Assembly: GCA_012800565.1 (NCBI GenBank)
Contig: JAAZIZ010000309.1
Location: 1 to 9,078 of the forward strand
Direction of reading: 5' to 3'
DNA length: 9,078 nt
DNA from: Lentisphaerota bacterium
Lineage (GTDB): Bacteria; Verrucomicrobiota; Lentisphaeria; Oligosphaerales; Oligosphaeraceae
This document shows, in pieces, positions 5,788 to 9,078 of the stretch. A model generated the notes under the pieces. That model was not told the origin of the DNA and did not search any database. It saw only the letters and a list, made by a program, of their open reading frames with translations. The stretch's first letter is position 1; each line of letters opens with the position of its first letter. Made by a program: the position numbers and the translations under genes.

Positions 5788-6540
5788 ATGAACAGGCAAA
5801 AGATCAGGTTTCCGAATCTTTCTTTCTTCACTTTAATTGAGCTGCTGGTGGTCATCGCCATCATTGCGGTATTGGCCTCAATGCTGCTGCCGGCCCTGTC
5901 CAAAGCCCGGGCCAAGGCCGGGAGCATCGCCTGTCTCTCGAATCTCAAGCAGCTGGGAGTGGTCACTTTCATATACTGTGATGACTCAGATGAGTTTATT
6001 CCGTTCGGGCGCGAATTCACCGACGGTGCGACTTTCACCGGTTTTGCAACTAAGCAAAATGCCGCCTGGTTTGTGCGCCTGGCACCATATCTCGGATTTG
6101 TGAAAGAGGATTTCTACCGCATCTTCGTGCCCGGCTCCAAAGTCACCACCTACACCAAAGCCTCCCAGACCGGTAACATCGTCTTTAAATGCCCGCTGCT
6201 GAATGACAACCGTTTCGGCTATTCACCCCATAACCACGCAGCCTCCCATTATGCCCTGACCCTAGACTCCCAGAACATCCGCAACGGCAAGCTCCTGCAG
6301 ATCAAGCTGCCCGCCAGCCGGGTCTTCCTGCTGGACCTCTACGACAATACATCCGGAGCTTTCTCGACCAACACCTGGACCTGCGCCACCAGCATCACCG
6401 ACCGGCACGACCAAGGCAGCAATTTCCTGTATTTCGATGGCGGCTCCCGCAATCTCAAAAAAGCCCAGGTGGCCATCTCCAACCAATGGGTAACCAGCGG
6501 CGATCCCAAGGCCTTGTTTGCGGTATTCTATCCACTCTGA
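5788..6540 (+). CDS. Pseudopilin-like protein with prepilin N-terminal signal and H-X9-DG C-terminus
   Basis: This is a 250-residue protein with a type II secretion/type IV pilin-like N-terminus. A short basic leader (1-13) is followed by FTLIELLVVIAIIAVLASML at 14-33. Glu18 is the conserved +5 glutamate if cleavage falls before Phe14. Position -1 is Phe13 rather than the usual glycine. The C-terminal signature is exact: H207, nine residues, then D217-G218. This domain pair marks a large paralogous family in Lentisphaerota and Planctomycetota (DUF1559-like, annotated as prepilin-type N-terminal cleavage/methylation proteins). Its function is not established; a surface or secretion-associated filament role is usually inferred. 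The globular middle (about 45-200) holds a few cysteines (C49, C64, C135, C199) and no motif I recognise. Start choice is firm: ribosome site GGAG lies 7 bases upstream, and a good promoter precedes it. Confidence 0.9.
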   Translation: MNRQKIRFPNLSFFTLIELLVVIAIIAVLASMLLPALSKARAKAGSIACLSNLKQLGVVTFIYCDDSDEFIPFGREFTDGATFTGFATKQNAAWFVRLAPYLGFVKEDFYRIFVPGSKVTTYTKASQTGNIVFKCPLLNDNRFGYSPHNHAASHYALTLDSQNIRNGKLLQIKLPASRVFLLDLYDNTSGAFSTNTWTCATSITDRHDQGSNFLYFDGGSRNLKKAQVAISNQWVTSGDPKALFAVFYPL

Positions 6541-6866
6541 TGCAGCTGGCTGGCGGAACTACTTCATGGCTATAAGAGTTATTCATTCAATCGCTGCCTC
6601 CACGGCGGCTGGATTGAACACTGGACGCACCCACCGCCTTGCCGCGCCCGGATTCTGGACCGGCAGGGCAAACTGCAGCAGAAAGCAAATCAGCCCCGCT
6701 TCATCTTATTCGCAACCCTGCCGCCAGGAAAATACACCCTCCGCCGAGCTGCTGCATCCCGAAAACAGCAACCTCACCCTGGCCCAAACCACCCACAATC
6801 TGCAGTACCACCCCGGACCGCAATAGTAGAGTCCGCTATCGCCTGAGCATCCCCGCCGGTTTGTAA
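6541..6866 (+). pseudogene. Frameshifted 3' remnant of an unidentified gene
   Basis: No single frame here gives a convincing gene, but three successive frames join into a protein-like text. From 6541 the frame of the upstream gene stays open after its stop. It reads CRARILDRQGKL and RFILFATLPPGKYTLR (6697-6744), with codons ending mostly in C or G. Coding-like codon use then moves to the next frame: ELLHPENSNLTLAQTTHNL, up to a TAG at 6824-6826. It moves again for VRYRLSIPAGL and TAA at 6864-6866. Removing one base near 6742-6746 and one near 6818-6822 would restore a continuous frame. The LPPGKYTLR stretch resembles carboxypeptidase-regulatory-like beta-sandwich domains, but the parent gene is unknown. 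No start codon is visible in the first frame, so the 5' part is missing. Sequencing error is an alternative to decay. Confidence 0.5.
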
Positions 6867-6904
6867 AACTGATACTTCCTCACAACTTACAGGAGAACCA
6901 GAAC

Positions 6905-7780
6905 ATGTTCATCGACATCCATGCGCATACTACCCGTGGTCGCAGCATCGTCGAACTCAACGGCCGGCAATACATGACCACCCCGGAGGAATTAGTCAAA
7001 CGCTACGACCAGCTGGGCATTGAAAAAGCCGTGCTGCTGCCGCTGGTCAACCCGGAGAACACTCCGGGGATTTATCAGTCGAATGAGGAAATACTGCAGA
7101 TCACCCGCGATTTCGCCGGCCGCTTCGTGCCTTTCTGCAATGTCGACCCGCGGGCACGCAACCATTGGCAAGCGCCACTCAACAAAATCCTCGACTGCTA
7201 CCGCCAGGCAGGTTTTCTGGGCCTGGGTGAGGTCAGCGCCAATCTGCCGTTTCTGGATGCCAAGGTGCAGAACCTTTTCGCCGCCGCCGAGGAAAACAAC
7301 TTCCTGCTGACTTTCCATATCTCGCCTTTCCTGAACTACTCCTACGGCCTGGTGGACGATAGCGGCCTGCCCCAGCTCGAAGAGTCCCTGCGCCGCTTCC
7401 CCAAGTTGCGCTTTTTGGGGCATTCGCAGGCTTTCTGGGCCGAAATCAGCACCATCCGCACCGTTGATGACCGCTTCGGCTATCCCACCGGACCAGTGAC
7501 CGAAGGCGCTGTGCCGCGGCTGCTGCGCCAATACCCGAATCTCTATGGCGACCTCTCAGCCGGCAGCGGCTACAATGCCTTGGCCAGGGACCGCGAATAC
7601 GCAGTTAAATTTTTGTCGGAGTTCCAGGACCGGCTGCTCTTCGGCACCGATATCTGCGCCCCCGGCACTCCGACCCCGCTGGTGGATTTCCTGCTGGAGC
7701 TGCGCAGTTCCGGTGAAATCAGCGAGGTGGTTTTCCAGAAGATCGCCCGCGGCAATGCCGAGCGGTTGCTGGCCAGATAA
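6905..7780 (+). CDS. Amidohydrolase_2-family metal-dependent hydrolase
   Basis: This 291-residue TIM-barrel hydrolase belongs to the amidohydrolase superfamily (COG2159/Amidohydro_2 type). The metal-site pattern is complete: DIHAH at 4-8 (H6, H8), GEV with E109, FHIS with H138, GHSQAFW with H173, and FGTD with D249. The C-terminal FQKIARGNAERLLAR (277-291) is the usual closing helix of these proteins, as in IxxgNAxRL. Relatives include ACMSD-like decarboxylases and various lactone or amide hydrolases; substrate cannot be read from the sequence. Length is normal. The start is supported by AGGAG (6891-6895), nine bases before the ATG. It follows the frameshifted remnant by 38 bases and may share the promoter at 5695. 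It is convergent with mnmE. Confidence 0.85.
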   Translation: MFIDIHAHTTRGRSIVELNGRQYMTTPEELVKRYDQLGIEKAVLLPLVNPENTPGIYQSNEEILQITRDFAGRFVPFCNVDPRARNHWQAPLNKILDCYRQAGFLGLGEVSANLPFLDAKVQNLFAAAEENNFLLTFHISPFLNYSYGLVDDSGLPQLEESLRRFPKLRFLGHSQAFWAEISTIRTVDDRFGYPTGPVTEGAVPRLLRQYPNLYGDLSAGSGYNALARDREYAVKFLSEFQDRLLFGTDICAPGTPTPLVDFLLELRSSGEISEVVFQKIARGNAERLLAR

Positions 7781-7784
7781 GGCT

Positions 7785-7871
7785 GCAGCCTGCTTGTCCA
7801 GGGATAGCGGCTGTACAGGAGGGTAGCCATATCACTGCAAAGCACAGACTGTCTCTGGACCAGCAGGCCGC
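7785..7871. repeat. Long imperfect inverted repeat at a convergent gene junction
   Basis: Bases 7785-7807 pair with 7849-7871 over 23 positions, with two mismatches (7787/7869, 7795/7861) and two G-U pairs. The 41-base interior contains GGCT/AGCC (7809-7812 with 7825-7828) and TGC/GCA (7836-7838 with 7842-7844), so the RNA could fold as a stem with two small branches. It fills the 99-base spacer between the amidohydrolase stop (7780) and the mnmE stop (7880-7882). Neither outer end has a T-tract, so it is not a textbook terminator. It could still slow or end transcription from both sides. Confidence 0.6.
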
Positions 7872-7879
7872 TGTAACGG

Positions 7880-9078
7880 CTACTTGCCGATGCAGAAACG
7901 GGCAAAAATCCCGCCCAGAATATCGGGCGAAATAGACTGACCGGTGATGCTGCCCAGCGCCGTCTGGGCTTGCTGCAGAGCCGCAGCCGCCAGTTCCCAG
8001 GACTCAGTCGAGAGCTGTTCGACTGCTTCCTGGAGATTTCCGGCTGCCTTTTCCAATGCCTCTGCATGCCGGGCGCTCACCGCAAACTCATTCTCCGAGA
8101 GGCATTTCCCCTGCCAGACTTTCTTTTCCAGTGCGTCATATAGTTGTTCCAGGCCTTCTCCGGTCAAAGCGCAAGTGTAAACCAACTGCTCGGAAGGTGC
8201 CAGGGGCGACGGGGCTTCCGGCAGCTGATCGGCTTTATTAGCCACATAAATAACCTTATCCGGTGCGGCAGGACACGCTGCCATCTGAGCCGACAAGTCG
8301 CCGGCGGCATCCATCACCCACAGCACCACTGCGGCAGCAGCGATATTCTGCTGTGAACGCTCAATGCCCTGCCGCTCAATGCTGTCACCGGCAGCCCGTA
8401 AACCGGCGGTGTCCACCAGGCGCAACGGGATGCCGCGAATACTCACCGGTACCTCAATACTATCCCTGGTAGTGCCGGGTGTCTCTGAGACAATAGCCCG
8501 GTCATGGCCCAAAATTATATTCAACAGGCTGGACTTGCCGACATTGGGCTCCCCGGCCAGGCAAAGGGCAATCCCGTGGCGCAAAATCTCTCCCTGCCGG
8601 CGACTGCCGGACCAGGACCGCAACTCCTGCCCCAGCATTGACAAGCTTGACCGCAGAGTTTCCGGCGGCTGCCAGTCCAAATCCTCTTCCGGAAAATCAA
8701 GCCGGGACTCAATTTCCATGCGTATCTCGGTAAGCTGATGATAAATCTCCGTCAGGCGGCGTCCGAATTTCCCCTGCATCTGCTGATTAGCCAGCTGCAG
8801 CGCCATCTCCGAGCCAGCGCTGATCAAATCCGCGACCGCCTCTGCCTGGGTCAGGTCCATCTTGCCATTCAGGAATGCCCGCTGGCTGAATTCGCCCGGC
8901 TCGGCCAGGCGGCAGCCTGCGGCAAGCAGCTCCTGCAGGGTCAGGTGTGCGACCAGGGCCCCGCCGTGGCAATGCAGCTCAACCACATCTTCGCCGGTGT
9001 AGCTGTGCGGGCCGGGCATCTTCACTGCCAGGCACTGAGAATCAATAATCCTGCCATCTGCGTGCTTCAGCCGTCCCA
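7880..9078 (-). CDS. mnmE: tRNA uridine-5-carboxymethylaminomethyl(34) synthesis GTPase MnmE, missing its N-terminus
   Basis: MnmE works with MnmG to build the cmnm5 or nm5 group on wobble U34 of certain tRNAs, using a formyl-tetrahydrofolate-derived carbon and GTP hydrolysis. The visible part is 398 residues counted from the codon at 9076; the true start lies outside, with roughly 50 residues missing. The folate-binding N-domain ends in SYTGEDVVELHCHGG (25-39). A helical domain surrounds a G domain: G1 GEPNVGKSS (175-183), G2/switch ETPGTTRDS (198-206), G3 DTAGLR (222-227), G4 NKAD (280-283). The C-terminus FCIGK (394-398) carries the catalytic Cys395 of the family. The GTG at 9025 lies inside the conserved N-domain and is not the start. 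Everything expected of an active enzyme is present. mnmG is not in the window. Confidence 0.97.
   Translation of the reverse strand, partial: GRLKHADGRIIDSQCLAVKMPGPHSYTGEDVVELHCHGGALVAHLTLQELLAAGCRLAEPGEFSQRAFLNGKMDLTQAEAVADLISAGSEMALQLANQQMQGKFGRRLTEIYHQLTEIRMEIESRLDFPEEDLDWQPPETLRSSLSMLGQELRSWSGSRRQGEILRHGIALCLAGEPNVGKSSLLNIILGHDRAIVSETPGTTRDSIEVPVSIRGIPLRLVDTAGLRAAGDSIERQGIERSQQNIAAAAVVLWVMDAAGDLSAQMAACPAAPDKVIYVANKADQLPEAPSPLAPSEQLVYTCALTGEGLEQLYDALEKKVWQGKCLSENEFAVSARHAEALEKAAGNLQEAVEQLSTESWELAAAALQQAQTALGSITGQSISPDILGGIFARFCIGK

Noticed and set aside
6518..6826. A 102-codon plus-strand frame starting inside the pseudopilin gene
   Set aside because: Its first two thirds read out of the coding-like frame. 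Only its end (about 6746-6826) looks coding, which fits the frameshifted remnant better.
7785..7871. tRNA or tRNA-like gene, because the fold has branches
   Set aside because: The outer stem is 23 positions long and there is no T-loop, anticodon arm or CCA-like end.
7880..9025. Taking the GTG at 9025 as the mnmE start
   Set aside because: The frame continues to the window edge with family-typical sequence (GRLKHADGRIIDSQ), so the GTG is an internal valine.

Overview
The window looks like chromosomal DNA from a member of the PVC group, most likely Lentisphaerota or a close relative. The main clue is the protein at 5788-6540. It joins a pseudopilin N-terminus (FTLIELLVVIAIIAVLASML) to a C-terminal H-X9-DG signature, a pairing common in Lentisphaerota and Planctomycetota. 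A hairpin-dense intergenic island of the kind I associate with those genomes supports this. That taxonomic link is from memory and could not be searched here.

Layout. Positions 1-584 hold the 3' end of a RodA/FtsW-type SEDS peptidoglycan polymerase. A 383-base spacer follows. Then comes a tight plus-strand cluster at 968-4946: an NYN nuclease with an OST-HTH (LOTUS)-like domain, a small M15-like (VanY-type) probable lipoprotein, and a UvrD/PcrA/Rep helicase. The gaps are 13 and 3 bases, so co-transcription is likely. A stem-loop at 4967-4996 may end this unit.

Positions 4947-5787 carry no credible gene. From 5024 to 5600 the DNA is packed with at least eleven short-loop hairpins, including a perfect 25-bp stem with a 3-base loop, three elements sharing a CCCAGGG/CCCTGGG clamp, and three sharing an AGC(AA/TT)GCT apex. 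A near-consensus sigma70-type promoter (5695-5722) lies just after the island and should drive the pseudopilin-like gene. Behind that gene is a frameshifted remnant of another protein (6541-6866), then an amidohydrolase_2-type metal hydrolase (6905-7780). The last gene, mnmE (tRNA wobble-uridine modification GTPase), is on the minus strand and runs off the right edge. It converges on the amidohydrolase across a 99-base spacer that is almost entirely an imperfect long inverted repeat.

The genes cover ordinary housekeeping (cell-wall growth, DNA unwinding and repair, tRNA modification) plus lineage-typical surface and accessory functions. I found no defence system, phage or CRISPR array. The least explained items are the hairpin island, the NYN/OST-HTH protein with its unrecognised C-terminal domain, the M15-like protein that appears to lack its catalytic glutamate, and the frameshifted remnant.
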